A stretch of DNA of 64,000 nt from Ruminococcus sp. (GTDB lineage Bacteria; Bacillota; Clostridia; Oscillospirales; Ruminococcaceae). Where the stretch lies: contig SVNX01000004.1 in NCBI GenBank assembly GCA_015066665.1, forward strand, positions 1 to 64,000. The letters are read 5' to 3'. Position 1 is the first letter of the stretch. Every line of letters begins with the position of its first letter. Positions 39,079-50,001 of this stretch are shown here, in pieces. Made by a program: the position numbers and the translations under genes. The notes beneath the pieces were generated by a model that was not told the origin of the DNA, did not search any database, and worked only from the letters and a program-made list of their open reading frames with translations.

Positions 39079-42000
39079 CTATTCTTCCGTTGGGATATCC
39101 TCCGGCTGCTCGAGCTTGAGCAGGCGGGAAATGCCATCCTCCTGCATGGTCACGCCGTAGAGGACATTCGCTTCCTCCATGGCACTGCGGCGATGGGTCA
39201 CAAGGACAAACTGGGTATGATCGGTGAACTGCTTGAGATACCGTGCATACTTGCGGACATTGGCTTCATCGAGTGCGGCATCGATCTCATCGAGGATGCA
39301 GAACGGTGCCGGCCGCAGCCGCAGAATGGCAAAGTAAATGGCAATCGCCACAAAGGACTGCTCGCCGCCGGAGAGAGAAATCAGATTCTTGATGACCTTT
39401 CCGGGCGGTGCCACGTTGATCTCGATGCCCGATGTGAGCACCTGCTCGGGGTCGGTGAGCCGCAGCTCGGCTTTGCCGCCGCCGAAGAGATCGACGAAGA
39501 TTTCCTTGAAATTCTGGTTGATGATGGCGAAGCTCTCGCTGAAGAGCCGGCACATCTCCTCGGTCAGCTCCGCAATGAGCTTTTCCAGCTCCGTCTTCGA
39601 CTTGCGGACATCGCTCATCTGGGCGGAGAGGAATTTGTATCGTTCGGAGACCTCTCGGTATTCCTCGATCGCATCGACATTGACGCTGCCGAGGGCACGA
39701 ATCTTCTGTTTCAGCTCTGCAAGGCGTCTCTTGGCAGCAACGGCATCCTCAATGGGCTGTGCCTGCTGCTGTGCCTCGGAGCGGGTCAGCTCATACACCT
39801 CAAGCAGCTGTGTAATGATGTGATCGCTGTCCGTCCGCACGGCGGTTTCCCGCTCGGTCAGGCGTGTGACCTCCGCCGAAAGCTTTTCCTTGGCAGCGTG
39901 GAAATCGTTCACGCTCTTCTGCATCTGGCGGATCTTCATATTCTGCTCGTCATGTGCAATGGTGCTGTCCTTTGCCTGCTGTTCGGCAGCAGCGGCATCG
40001 GCTTCGGTCTGTGCAAGGCGTTCGGTCTTTGCATCAGCCTCCTGCTGCTTCTGCTCCGCTGTACGGCGGTACTGCTCGATCTCATCGAGCAGTGTACGCT
40101 CACGCTCGGCGGCATGGGCGGCTATTTCCTGCATCTGCGCAAGGGCAAGATCGGCCGCTTCCCTGTCCTTTTCGTGCTGGGCAAGGCTGATCTTCAGGCT
40201 GCCGTAGGCCTCGGAACGCTTTTCACGCTCGCTCTGCAGGGCACTGCGGCGATCCTTGGCACCGGACAGACCTGCTTCGGCGGCGGCAATTTCTTCAAGA
40301 TGCTGTGCAAGGGCATGCTTTGCGGCACTTACGGCCTCTGCGGCATATTCCCGCTGCACGGCAAGATTACGCTGCTGCTGTGCTTCCTCCTCCTGCTGCC
40401 TGCGATACTGGGCAAGCGGGAAGGCACGGCGTTCGGCTTCGGTCTGCGCATCAAGGAATGCCTGCCGGAGCCTGCCGAAGGCTTCGGTTTCGGCAGCAAG
40501 ACGCTGCTCGGCCTGTACGGCTTGTTCGGTCATCTCACGGGCCTGCGCCTCGGATGTGCGGCACTGCTCTTCCAGATCGGCAATCGTCTGCCGCAGGGCA
40601 TCCAGCTCGGATTTGCGGGTGAGCATGCCGCCCGTTTTCTGAACGGAACCGCCCGTGAACGAACCGCCTGCATTGATCACCTGACCGTCCATGGTCACGA
40701 TACGGAAGCGATAGCCATAGCTTTTGGCAATGACGGTGCCGCAGTCGATGTCCTCGGCGATGACAATGCGGCCGAGAAGATTTTCAGCGATCTCCCGATA
40801 GGCCTGATCGCAGCTGACAAGGTCGCTTGCCACAGCCACAAAGCCCTGCTGCTTCTGCAATCCCTGTTCCTGAAGCTTCTTGCCGCGGATCGAGGTCAGC
40901 GGCAGGAAGGTCGCACGGCCTGCACGATTGTCACGCAGATAGCGGATACCGGCCTTGGCGGCGTCCTCATTCTCGACGATGAGATGCTGCACGGATGCAC
41001 CGAGTGCCGTCTCGATGGCAATACCATAGCGGCTGTCCACACGGATGAGCTGGGCAACGGTGCCGTACACACCGCGGAGCTGCCCCTGCTTCACACTGCG
41101 CATAATGCTCTTGACGCTGCCGGAGAAGCCCTCCATATTATTTTCCAGATCGGTGAGGATCCGGTGTCTCTGTTTCTTGTCACGCAGCTGGAAGGCACTC
41201 TGACGGAAAAGATCCTCCGTCTCCTGCTTTTTCTTCTGAATGCTGCGGTTTTCTTCACGCAGGGCATCCATTTTCTGCTCCTGCTCTGTGACCTGCTGCT
41301 GCACCTTCTGCATGGAGGCAAGCGCTTCCTGATAGAACTGCTCGGCTTCTGCGAGCTGCTGTCTGCCCTGCTCGGTGCTCTTTTTGAGTGCTGCTTCCTC
41401 GGCGGCAATGCGTGCTTCCTGCTCCTCAGCACTGCGGATGCCGAACTGCAGCTCACTGCGCTGCAGGTAGAGCTGATGGAGTGCCTCGTCCGCCTGACGG
41501 GATTTTTCATCCTCGGCAAGGTAAGCATGCTCCATCTCCTCAAAGGCAAGGCGTGCTTCTTCGAGTGCCCTGCGTGTGGCTTCACACTGGTGTTCCGCTT
41601 CCGCCGCTGCCTGTACGGCCGCTTCCAGGCGGGTGACCTGCGACTGCTGTGCCGCATGCTCCTCCTCCTGACGGGCCTCAGCGATCCGCTGGGCTTCCTC
41701 GCTGTGGATGACATCGTTCTTCAGCACGGCGATCTCCGAACGGATGCGGGCTGCCAGCTCACGCAGATTTGAAACGCGTGCATGGGCTTCCTCGGCATCG
41801 ACGGAGCATCGCTGCATGATGCGGTAGCACTCCTGAATCTTTGCATCCTCATCGGCAATATCACGCTCGGCATTCTCATATTCCGTGCGGCGGATGAGGA
41901 GGGTTTCCTCAAGTGTGCGGAGTTTTTCCTGCAGCACCCTGAGCTGATCAACCCAGACAGAAATCTCGAGCGTACGTTCTTCCTGTGCAAGAACGAGGAA

Positions 42001-42642
42001 TTTCTGTGCCTTTTCGGCCTGTCTGCGCAGCGGCTCAACACGCCCCTCAAGTTCCGAGACGATGTCGCCCAGACGCTGCATATTTTCCTCGGCCGCATCG
42101 AGCTTGCGCTCGGCCTCCGCCTTGCGGTAGCGGAATTTCGAAATGCCGGCGGCTTCCTCGAAGATCTCACGGCGGTCATTGCTCTTGGCGCCCACGATCT
42201 CGGCGATGCGTCCCTGTCCGATGATGGAATAGCCATCACGTCCCAGACCCGTATCCATGAACAGCTCGTTGATGTCCTTGAGGCGGACGGATTTGCCGTT
42301 GATGCGGTATTCGCTGTCACCGCTGCGATAGAGCTTGCGGGTGACGCTCACTTCGTCTCCATAGCCTGCAAGACGTCCCTCGCTGTTGTCGATGACGAGG
42401 GTAACGGCCGCAAAGCCCATGGGTCTTTTTGCAACAGTACCGGAAAAAATAACGTCTTCCATCTTGTTGCCGCGCAGTGTCTTTGTGGACTGTTCGCCCA
42501 GCACCCACCGCACGGAATCGCCGATATTACTTTTTCCGCTGCCGTTCGGTCCGACCACGGCGGTCAGACCTTTGTCAAAATTCAGCCTGATCTTATCCGG
42601 AAAGGACTTGAAGCCCTGAATTTCCAAGGATTTTAAGTACAT
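39079..42642 (-). CDS. smc: chromosome segregation protein SMC
   Basis: MYLKSLEIQGFKSFPDK; GPNGSGKSNIGDSVRWVLGE; LSGGEQSFVAIAIYFAIL; hinge. Confidence 0.97.
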   Translation of the reverse strand: MYLKSLEIQGFKSFPDKIRLNFDKGLTAVVGPNGSGKSNIGDSVRWVLGEQSTKTLRGNKMEDVIFSGTVAKRPMGFAAVTLVIDNSEGRLAGYGDEVSVTRKLYRSGDSEYRINGKSVRLKDINELFMDTGLGRDGYSIIGQGRIAEIVGAKSNDRREIFEEAAGISKFRYRKAEAERKLDAAEENMQRLGDIVSELEGRVEPLRRQAEKAQKFLVLAQEERTLEISVWVDQLRVLQEKLRTLEETLLIRRTEYENAERDIADEDAKIQECYRIMQRCSVDAEEAHARVSNLRELAARIRSEIAVLKNDVIHSEEAQRIAEARQEEEHAAQQSQVTRLEAAVQAAAEAEHQCEATRRALEEARLAFEEMEHAYLAEDEKSRQADEALHQLYLQRSELQFGIRSAEEQEARIAAEEAALKKSTEQGRQQLAEAEQFYQEALASMQKVQQQVTEQEQKMDALREENRSIQKKKQETEDLFRQSAFQLRDKKQRHRILTDLENNMEGFSGSVKSIMRSVKQGQLRGVYGTVAQLIRVDSRYGIAIETALGASVQHLIVENEDAAKAGIRYLRDNRAGRATFLPLTSIRGKKLQEQGLQKQQGFVAVASDLVSCDQAYREIAENLLGRIVIAEDIDCGTVIAKSYGYRFRIVTMDGQVINAGGSFTGGSVQKTGGMLTRKSELDALRQTIADLEEQCRTSEAQAREMTEQAVQAEQRLAAETEAFGRLRQAFLDAQTEAERRAFPLAQYRRQQEEEAQQQRNLAVQREYAAEAVSAAKHALAQHLEEIAAAEAGLSGAKDRRSALQSEREKRSEAYGSLKISLAQHEKDREAADLALAQMQEIAAHAAERERTLLDEIEQYRRTAEQKQQEADAKTERLAQTEADAAAAEQQAKDSTIAHDEQNMKIRQMQKSVNDFHAAKEKLSAEVTRLTERETAVRTDSDHIITQLLEVYELTRSEAQQQAQPIEDAVAAKRRLAELKQKIRALGSVNVDAIEEYREVSERYKFLSAQMSDVRKSKTELEKLIAELTEEMCRLFSESFAIINQNFKEIFVDLFGGGKAELRLTDPEQVLTSGIEINVAPPGKVIKNLISLSGGEQSFVAIAIYFAILRLRPAPFCILDEIDAALDEANVRKYARYLKQFTDHTQFVLVTHRRSAMEEANVLYGVTMQEDGISRLLKLEQPEDIPTEE

Positions 42643-42645
42643 TGC

Positions 42646-43635
42646 TTACTCCCTTAATTCAATCTCATATTCCTCTGATGTCCCATCGCCGATGATTTTC
42701 ACATCGATCCCCTGCTGTGCAAAATACAGGATGTTCTCTCGCTTCTGACCGACCACCCTGCTGATGCAGGCAGGATGGACGGCAATGCGGTTTGTCTGTG
42801 TGCGTGAAAGCGGCAGTGCTGCCATCTTCCGGCGAAAGATCCGACCCTCACACAGCTCCCGGAATGCGGGGTGATAGTAGCCGGCGAGCCGGTCACGCTC
42901 GACGAATTCCGATGCATGCAGGCCGCATTTGATTACGGCAATGCCCGCTTCCCTGAACCGGAGCATCGCATCGGCACAGACATCGATCATCTCGTCCATG
43001 GACGGCAGGATGTAACTGCCCGCCTCATAGAGCTGCCCGAGCCTTGTGCCCCTGAGCACCACAACGGGATACATCCGTACGGTGTCGGGGTGGATTTCCA
43101 CGATCCTCTCCACTGTGGAAAGATCATCGGCAGGTGTGCTTCCATAGAGGCCCGTCATCATCTGCAGTCCCAGCCCAAAGCCGAAGCTCCGGATGCATGC
43201 ACAGGCATCCCTCACATCCTGTGCGGTATGCCCTCGCAGATTGGCTGTGAGCACAGCATCGCACATGGACTGCGCACCCAGCTCAATGGCCGTGACGCCG
43301 TACTGCAAAAGCAGTCGGAGGATTGCCTCGCTGATGCAATCGGGGCGTGTGGAAATGCGGATGCCGGCAAAGCGTCCTGCCCCAAGAAAGGGCTGTGCGG
43401 CCTTCAGCAGCGATGTCATATAATCCTGCGGGATGGCCGTAAAGCTCCCGCCGAAGAAGGCAATTTCCGCATTGGACGGATCCTGTATTTCAGCAAGTGC
43501 CTGTGTGCAGATGCGCACCACATCATCCGGCTGCGGCAGTGTCTGCTGTGCGGTGATGGTCTTCTGATTACAGAAGCTGCAGGCATGGGGACAGCCTGCA
43601 TGCGGCACAAAAATGGCGATGTTCTTATGTTTCAT
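42646..43635 (-). CDS. radical SAM protein, Elp3-like
   Basis: FVPHAGCPHACSFCNQKTI (CxxxCxxC); FFGGSFTAIP. Confidence 0.9.
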   Translation of the reverse strand: MKHKNIAIFVPHAGCPHACSFCNQKTITAQQTLPQPDDVVRICTQALAEIQDPSNAEIAFFGGSFTAIPQDYMTSLLKAAQPFLGAGRFAGIRISTRPDCISEAILRLLLQYGVTAIELGAQSMCDAVLTANLRGHTAQDVRDACACIRSFGFGLGLQMMTGLYGSTPADDLSTVERIVEIHPDTVRMYPVVVLRGTRLGQLYEAGSYILPSMDEMIDVCADAMLRFREAGIAVIKCGLHASEFVERDRLAGYYHPAFRELCEGRIFRRKMAALPLSRTQTNRIAVHPACISRVVGQKRENILYFAQQGIDVKIIGDGTSEEYEIELRE

Positions 43636-44317
43636 AGCCCATCAGTGCAAGTGCCTCACGGGCGGCCATCTGTTCGGCCTCCTTCTTGCTCTTGCCGGTG
43701 CCCTTGCCGATGACATTGGAATTGAGGCACACATCCACCACAAAGGTCTTGCTGTGGTCGGGGCCGGATTCCTCGATGAGCTTGTATTCCACCTTTTCCT
43801 CGGGATTCTTCTGAATGACTTCCTGCAGGGCGGTCTTGTAATCGCCGAAGAGCAGGGAGCGTTTTTCCGTGAGATTGGTCGGAATGAAGCGGAGAATATG
43901 GGTTCTGGCCGCCTCGAGACCTGCATCGAGATAAATGGCTGCGATCACCGCCTCAAAGGCATCCGCAAGAATGGATGGACGCTCACGGCCGCCGGTATGG
44001 GCCTCGCCCTTGCCGAGGAGCAGATAATCACCAAGTGAAATCTGCATGGCAAAGCGGTGCAGCGATTTCTCACAGACAAGCGCCGCACGGATCTTGGTCA
44101 GCTCGCCCTCGGGCAGATTGGGATAATGCTCGAACAGATATTGAGACACCACAATCGACAGCACGCTGTCGCCCAGAAACTCCAGACGCTCGTTGCTGCG
44201 GCGCTGCTTCTTCTTCTCGTTGGCGTAGGAAGAATGGGACAGTGCCTCGTGGATCAGATCTTTATTGTGAAAGGTATAGCCGATAATGCGTTCAAATTCG
44301 GAAAGCCCGTTTACCAT
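43625..44317 (-). CDS. rnc: ribonuclease III
   Basis: NERLEFLGDSVLSIVVSQYLF; DAFEAVIAAIYLDAG; dsRBD. Confidence 0.97.
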   Translation of the reverse strand: MVNGLSEFERIIGYTFHNKDLIHEALSHSSYANEKKKQRRSNERLEFLGDSVLSIVVSQYLFEHYPNLPEGELTKIRAALVCEKSLHRFAMQISLGDYLLLGKGEAHTGGRERPSILADAFEAVIAAIYLDAGLEAARTHILRFIPTNLTEKRSLLFGDYKTALQEVIQKNPEEKVEYKLIEESGPDHSKTFVVDVCLNSNVIGKGTGKSKKEAEQMAAREALALMGYET

Positions 44318-44319
44318 GC

Positions 44320-45312
44320 TTACACTCCCTTCATGGTTTCTAAATGTGCAGAGATGGTTGAGATGATGCCGCCCTCCACGCAGTCCCTTGCCTGACGGAT
44401 GGCGTTGAAGAATGCTTTGCCGTCGGAGCTGCCGTGTGCCTTGATGACGGGGGCGGAAATGCCCATGAGCACGGCACCGCCGTGTTCTTTATAGTCCATG
44501 CGCTTACGGAGCGCTTTGATTCTCGGATAGATGAGCAGTGCGGAAATCTTGCCGGCACCGCTGAACATGTCGCCGATGTTGTCACGCATGAATGCACCCA
44601 TGCCCTCATAGAGCTTGAGTGCGATATTGCCCGAAAATCCGTCGGAAACAACGACATCGAAATTGCCCTCGGGCATTTCTCTTGCTTCGATGTTGCCGCA
44701 GAAATTGATGGGGGCCTTCTGCAGAAGCTCGTAAGCCTGCAGCTCCAGCTCACGGCCCTTGGTCTCCTCGGCACCGACATTGAGCAGACCCACACGGGGA
44801 TTTTTGATGCCCTTGACCTTCTCCATATAGACGCTGCCCATGATGGCAAACTGCACGATCATATCCGCACGGCAGTCGATGTTCGCACCGGCGTCCATGA
44901 GCATGAGCGGGCCTTTTTTTGTCGGGAGAATGGGGGCAAGTGCGGGACGCTTGATGCCCTTGATGCGCTTGTTGATGAAGGTGGCACCGGCCACGAGTCC
45001 GCCCGTGCTGCCCGCACAGACGATGGCATCGCCCTTGCCGTCACGCAGTGCCTGCAGTCCCACGGCCATGGAGGTGTTCTTGCCCTCCTTGAGGATGGTG
45101 GTGGGCTGGGCATGAATGTCAAACACCTCGGGCGCATGGAGGATCTCCATATCGCTGATCTGGATGCCGGCCTGCTGTGCGGCTTCGCGGATCCTGGTCT
45201 CATCGCCGGAAAGAACGATGTCCACGCCCAGCTCATCCTTAGCACGGCGGCTGCCCTGAAGCACAGCCAGAGGGGCGTTGTCACCGCCGAAGGCATCTAT
45301 GATAATTCGCAT
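44320..45312 (-). CDS. plsX: phosphate acyltransferase PlsX
   Basis: MRIIIDAFGGDNAPLAVLQG; CAGSTGGLVAG; VSDGFSGNIALKLYEG. Confidence 0.96.
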   Translation of the reverse strand: MRIIIDAFGGDNAPLAVLQGSRRAKDELGVDIVLSGDETRIREAAQQAGIQISDMEILHAPEVFDIHAQPTTILKEGKNTSMAVGLQALRDGKGDAIVCAGSTGGLVAGATFINKRIKGIKRPALAPILPTKKGPLMLMDAGANIDCRADMIVQFAIMGSVYMEKVKGIKNPRVGLLNVGAEETKGRELELQAYELLQKAPINFCGNIEAREMPEGNFDVVVSDGFSGNIALKLYEGMGAFMRDNIGDMFSGAGKISALLIYPRIKALRKRMDYKEHGGAVLMGISAPVIKAHGSSDGKAFFNAIRQARDCVEGGIISTISAHLETMKGV

Positions 45313-45316
45313 ACGA

Positions 45317-46633
45317 TCACTCCTTTTCGAGTTCTGCAAGTGCTTTCTCAAGCACGGAAACGGCCTGCTCTGCGACTCTGAGATAACGCAGCTGCTTGTC
45401 CCGTACACGTTCCGTGAGCGGCGGGAGCAGACCCATATTGGCACCCATCGGCTGGAATTCGGCTGTACAGCCGCCGCTGACATAATCCGCAAGTGCACCC
45501 ATCATGGTGCCCTTCGGGAGGATGTACGGCATCTTCCCCTGCAAACGTCTTGCAAGGCTCTTGCCGGCGATGATGCCGCTGGCGGCGGATTCCATATAGC
45601 CTTCCACGCCCGTCATCTGACCGGCAAAGAAAAGATTTTCACTGCCGCGGAGGGAATAATCCGCATCCAGAAGACGGGGGCTGTCGAGGAAGAAATTGCG
45701 GTGCATCACGCCATAGCGCAGGAATTCGGCGTTCTGGAGTCCCGGAATCATGCCGAACACACGCTTCTGCTCACCGAATTTCAGATTCGTCTGGAAGCCC
45801 ACGAGATTGAACATGGTGCCTTCCTTATTCTCACGCCGCAGCTGCACGGCAGCATAGGGGCGTCTGTCCGTACGGGGATCCCGCAGTCCAACGGGCTTGA
45901 GGGGGCCGTAACGCAGGGTATCGATGCCGCGGGAAGCAAGCACCTCCACGGGCATGCAGCCCTCATACACACGGAATGCATCCTTGTCGTGCTCATGGAG
46001 CGGGGCCTTTTCGGCGTGGACAAGTGCCTCCCAGAATGCCTCATACTCCTCCTTGTTCATGGGGCAGTTGAGGTAATCGGCATCGCCTCTGTCATAGCGG
46101 GACTGGGCAAAGACGAGTGACTGGTCGAGGCTGTCCGCTGCCACAACGGGGGCGGCGGCATCGAAAAAGCTCAGACGGCTGCCGCAGAGCTGTTCGATCT
46201 GTGCAGCCAGTGCATCGGACGTCAGGGGGCCTGTGGCGATGACGGCATTGCGCTCGGGGAGAGCCGTCAGCTCCTCACGGATGACGGTGATAAGGGGATG
46301 CGATGTGATTTCCTGTGTGACCATGGCGGAGAACTGTTCTCTGTCCACAGCCAGTGCCCCGCCCGCTGCAACAGCGCAGGCCTTGGCACAGCGCACGAGC
46401 AGCGAACCCTGCATTTCCATCTCGGTCTTCAGAAGGCCGCCGGCGGAACCAAGGCGGGATGCCTTGAGCGAGTTCGAGCAGACCAGCTCCGCAAGTCCCT
46501 CGTGATGGTGTGCGGGGCTGTAGCGATGGGGCTTCATTTCATATAAAGTCACGGCGATGCCTGCACCTGCAAGCTGCCATGCGGCCTCACATCCGGCAAG
46601 GCCGCCGCCGATGACGATTGCATGTTCTGTCAT
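45317..46633 (-). CDS. trmFO: methylenetetrahydrofolate--tRNA-(uracil-5-)-methyltransferase
   Basis: VIGGGLAGCEAAWQLAGAGIAVTLYEMKP; LAELVCSNSLK; FAGQMTGVEGYMESAASGIIAG. Confidence 0.97.
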   Translation of the reverse strand: MTEHAIVIGGGLAGCEAAWQLAGAGIAVTLYEMKPHRYSPAHHHEGLAELVCSNSLKASRLGSAGGLLKTEMEMQGSLLVRCAKACAVAAGGALAVDREQFSAMVTQEITSHPLITVIREELTALPERNAVIATGPLTSDALAAQIEQLCGSRLSFFDAAAPVVAADSLDQSLVFAQSRYDRGDADYLNCPMNKEEYEAFWEALVHAEKAPLHEHDKDAFRVYEGCMPVEVLASRGIDTLRYGPLKPVGLRDPRTDRRPYAAVQLRRENKEGTMFNLVGFQTNLKFGEQKRVFGMIPGLQNAEFLRYGVMHRNFFLDSPRLLDADYSLRGSENLFFAGQMTGVEGYMESAASGIIAGKSLARRLQGKMPYILPKGTMMGALADYVSGGCTAEFQPMGANMGLLPPLTERVRDKQLRYLRVAEQAVSVLEKALAELEKE

Positions 46634-48711
46634 TACTTCAGACTCCGTTCATAACCGCAATCCGGTTTTTCACATACCAGCTTGCCGGATTTGCCGCCCT
46701 TCTGGAACAGGGTGGACTTACACTGCGGGCAGGTCTCCTCGGTGGGGAGATTCCAGGTCATGAAGCTGCAGGCCGGATAGCCATTGCAGCCGTAGAAGCT
46801 TCTGCCGCGCTTGGATTTCTTGAGGACGATCTTCTCGCCGCACAGCGGACAGCTGCCGCCGGTTTCCTGCACGATCTTCTTGGTGTTGGTGCATTCGGGG
46901 AAGCCGGGACAGGCGATGAATTTACCGAAACGGCCGATCTTGATGACCATGGTGCGGCCGCATTTTTCACATACGACATCGGTCTCCTCGTCCGGGATCT
47001 TGACATGCTTGCCCTCCATGGCCTCCTCGGCCTGCGTGAGGGTCTTGGAGAAATCCTGATAGAAGGCATCGAGCGTGCTCACCCAGTCGGCAGTACCCTG
47101 CTCGACATTATCAAGGTCAGTTTCCATCTTCGCTGTGAAGGCCGCATCCACGATATGCTCAAAATGCTCCTTCATGAGCGTGGTGGTTACAACGCCCAGT
47201 GCAGTGGGCTTGAGCTGCTTGCCCTCTCTTTCCACATACATACGGGAAAGGATGGTGGTGATGGTGGGGGCATAGGTACTCGGACGGCCGATGCCGTTTT
47301 CTTCCAGTGCCTTGATGAGGGTCGCTTCGGAGTAGCGTGCGGGGGGCTGGGTGAAGTGCTGGTTGCCGTCGAGGCTGAGCACCTTGAGCACCTCCTGCAT
47401 GGAGAGGAGCGGGAGCATCTTCTGATTCTCCTCCTCGTTCTCGTTCTTCTCCTCATACAGCACCGTGAAGCCGTCGAACTGTACGGAATAGCCGGATGCC
47501 TTGAACAGACAGCCTGCCGCATCGATATCCACAGAAACGGTATCGAGCAGGGCGTTGGCCATCTGGCTGGCAATGAACCGCTCCCAGATGAGCTTGTAGA
47601 GCTTATACTGGTCACTTGTGAGGCTGCCCTTCACACGGTCGGGCGTGAGGTCGGGCATGGTCGGACGGATGGCTTCGTGCGCATCCTGTGCATTTTTCTT
47701 GGATTTGAACACACGGGGCTTGTCGGGGAGATAATTCTCACCGTAGGCACCACGGATATATTCAGCTGCGGCGGCCTGGGCATCGGCGGAGATACGCAGG
47801 CTGTCGGTTCTCATATAGGTGATCAGACCGACTGCGCCCATACCGTCGACATCGACACCTTCGTACAGCTCCTGTGCGGCCTTCATGGTACGCTTCGACT
47901 GGAAGCCCATACGCTTGGAGGCCTCCTGCTGGAGAGTGGATGTAATGAAGGGCGGAGCGGGCTGTTTCTTGGTCACACGCTTCTTGATGCCGGTCACGAC
48001 AAAGGAAGCATCCTCAAGACGATGCAGGAGCATCTGCGCCTGTGCTTCGTCGCCGATCTCGATCTTCTTGCCGTCGACAGCGGCGAGCTTTGCGGCAAAC
48101 TGTCTTGTGCTGTGTGCGGAACGGAGCTTTGCATCGATGCTCCAGTATTCCTTCGGCACAAAGGCATTGATCTCGTCCTCCCTGTCTACGATGAGGCGGA
48201 CAGCAACGGACTGTACACGGCCGGCGGACAGGCCCCGCTTGACCTTCTTCCAGAGGAAGGGGCTGAGCTTATAGCCTACGAGACGGTCGAGGATACGGCG
48301 TGCCTGCTGGGCATTGACGAGGTCAAGGTCAATCTTGTGGGGATTGGCCATGCCGTTCTGCACGCCGGTCTTTGTGATTTCGTTGAATGCCACACGGTTG
48401 TCGGCATTCATATCGAGTCCGAGCATCTGTGCCAGATGCCAGGAAATGGCTTCGCCCTCACGGTCCGGGTCAGTTGCGAGGTAAACGCAGTCGCTCTTCT
48501 TGGCTCGGCGCTTGAGGTCCTTGATGACCTCTTCCTTGCCCTTCATGTCGAGGTACTGCGGTACAAAGCCGTTTTCCACATCGACACCGAGCTTGGACTT
48601 GGGCAGGTCACGGATGTGACCCATGGAGGCAATGACTTCATAGCCACTGCCGAGATATTTCTGAATGGTCTTCGCCTTGGCAGGAGACTCCACGATGACT
48701 AAATTCGACAT
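46633..48711 (-). CDS. topA: DNA topoisomerase I
   Basis: LVIVESPAKAKTIQKYLG; YLATDPDREGEAISWHL; C-terminal zinc ribbons. Confidence 0.98.
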   Translation of the reverse strand: MSNLVIVESPAKAKTIQKYLGSGYEVIASMGHIRDLPKSKLGVDVENGFVPQYLDMKGKEEVIKDLKRRAKKSDCVYLATDPDREGEAISWHLAQMLGLDMNADNRVAFNEITKTGVQNGMANPHKIDLDLVNAQQARRILDRLVGYKLSPFLWKKVKRGLSAGRVQSVAVRLIVDREDEINAFVPKEYWSIDAKLRSAHSTRQFAAKLAAVDGKKIEIGDEAQAQMLLHRLEDASFVVTGIKKRVTKKQPAPPFITSTLQQEASKRMGFQSKRTMKAAQELYEGVDVDGMGAVGLITYMRTDSLRISADAQAAAAEYIRGAYGENYLPDKPRVFKSKKNAQDAHEAIRPTMPDLTPDRVKGSLTSDQYKLYKLIWERFIASQMANALLDTVSVDIDAAGCLFKASGYSVQFDGFTVLYEEKNENEEENQKMLPLLSMQEVLKVLSLDGNQHFTQPPARYSEATLIKALEENGIGRPSTYAPTITTILSRMYVEREGKQLKPTALGVVTTTLMKEHFEHIVDAAFTAKMETDLDNVEQGTADWVSTLDAFYQDFSKTLTQAEEAMEGKHVKIPDEETDVVCEKCGRTMVIKIGRFGKFIACPGFPECTNTKKIVQETGGSCPLCGEKIVLKKSKRGRSFYGCNGYPACSFMTWNLPTEETCPQCKSTLFQKGGKSGKLVCEKPDCGYERSLK

Positions 48712-48745
48712 AAATCCATCGCCTTTCGGCGCACACTCCTTTCTC

Positions 48746-49978
48746 TTACTCCGCGTCTGCAAGAACGAAAATATCCCGTTCCGCATTTCGGATATGACCC
48801 GCCATTTCCAGCTCGATCATGAGCATGGAGGCTTCATCGAATGAAACATCCAGCGCATTGCACAGCGCATTCATGCTCATCGGGCCTTGCTGCAGCACTT
48901 CAAGCACCCGGCGGTGCAGTGCCGGCAGCTCCGGCGGGATCTCTTTCTTTCCCTGTGCCGCCGGCGGCTCCTCTGCCTCGGCATAGGGTGCGGGCGGTGT
49001 TTTCTTCCGGCTGTTTTTTCTGACGGGCTTTTCCTCAGCAAACAGCAGCGAATCCTGCGTACGGGAGGCATATTCCTCATCAAACAGCGTTAGTTTATGC
49101 GGGTACTGCAAATAATATGTGTACAGAATATCCAGATAATTGAAGGCCGGATATGCACCGTCACGCAGAAAATTGACCACTCCCGCATAACGGGCATCAA
49201 AAATATCGGCGGGCGGTACACAGAACACCTGCTTGCCCTGCTCACAGGCAAGATTGGCCGTAATGAGCGAGCCGCTCTTCACGGCGGCCTCGATCACAAG
49301 CACCGCCTCACTGATGCCGGAGAGGATCCGGTTGCGGGCGGGAAAGTGATGCGGGCGGGGCGGCGTACCGGGGAAATACTCGGACAGGAGCAGTCCGTTT
49401 TTGAGCATTTCGGCACGCAGGGCGGCATTTTCCTTCGGGTAATCATAATCCACACCGCAGCCCATCACACCAATGGTGGGCTTGCCTTCTGCAATCGCAG
49501 CACGGTGTGCAGCCGCATCGATGCCGACTGCCAGACCGCTGACGAGCACAAGGCTGCATTTGGCAAGGTCACGGCAGATCCAGTCCGCCACCTTTTTGCT
49601 GTAATCCGACGGCCGGCGTGTACCGACGACGGTCAGGAGCATATGATCCCGCAGCAGCGCAGGATTGCCCTTGTAGAACAGCACGATGGGCGGATTATAG
49701 ATATGCCGGAGTCTGTCCGGATACAAGGGGCTGTCCCAGGTCATGATTCCGATTCCGTTTTCTTCGCAGTAGGCCTCAATCTTCTCGCACAGGGACAGTT
49801 TTGTCCTGCTGAGATTCCGGCGTTCCTGCTCGGTAAGCAAACCGCAATCCGGATCATGCAGTGCATAGTACAATGCCTTGGGTGTATCAAATTGTTCGGC
49901 AAGTCCTCTTGTTCTCGGGTTGGCTGTACCCATCACAGCCGACAGCCACAGCCAGTATTTGGTCATATTCTGTTCCAT
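48746..49978 (-). CDS. dprA: DNA processing protein DprA
   Basis: LLTVVGTRRPSDYSKKVADWICRDLAKCSLVLVSGLAVGIDAAAHRAAI; aaaggggga RBS before MEQNM. Confidence 0.95.
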   Translation of the reverse strand: MEQNMTKYWLWLSAVMGTANPRTRGLAEQFDTPKALYYALHDPDCGLLTEQERRNLSRTKLSLCEKIEAYCEENGIGIMTWDSPLYPDRLRHIYNPPIVLFYKGNPALLRDHMLLTVVGTRRPSDYSKKVADWICRDLAKCSLVLVSGLAVGIDAAAHRAAIAEGKPTIGVMGCGVDYDYPKENAALRAEMLKNGLLLSEYFPGTPPRPHHFPARNRILSGISEAVLVIEAAVKSGSLITANLACEQGKQVFCVPPADIFDARYAGVVNFLRDGAYPAFNYLDILYTYYLQYPHKLTLFDEEYASRTQDSLLFAEEKPVRKNSRKKTPPAPYAEAEEPPAAQGKKEIPPELPALHRRVLEVLQQGPMSMNALCNALDVSFDEASMLMIELEMAGHIRNAERDIFVLADAE

Positions 49979-50001
49979 CTCAAATCCCCCTTTGTTCCGT
50001 A

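Noticed and set aside
38383-41772. 1129-aa plus-strand ORF opposite ftsY/smc
   Set aside because: Antisense shadow of smc caused by codon bias; Leu/Cys/Gly-rich with no domain signature.
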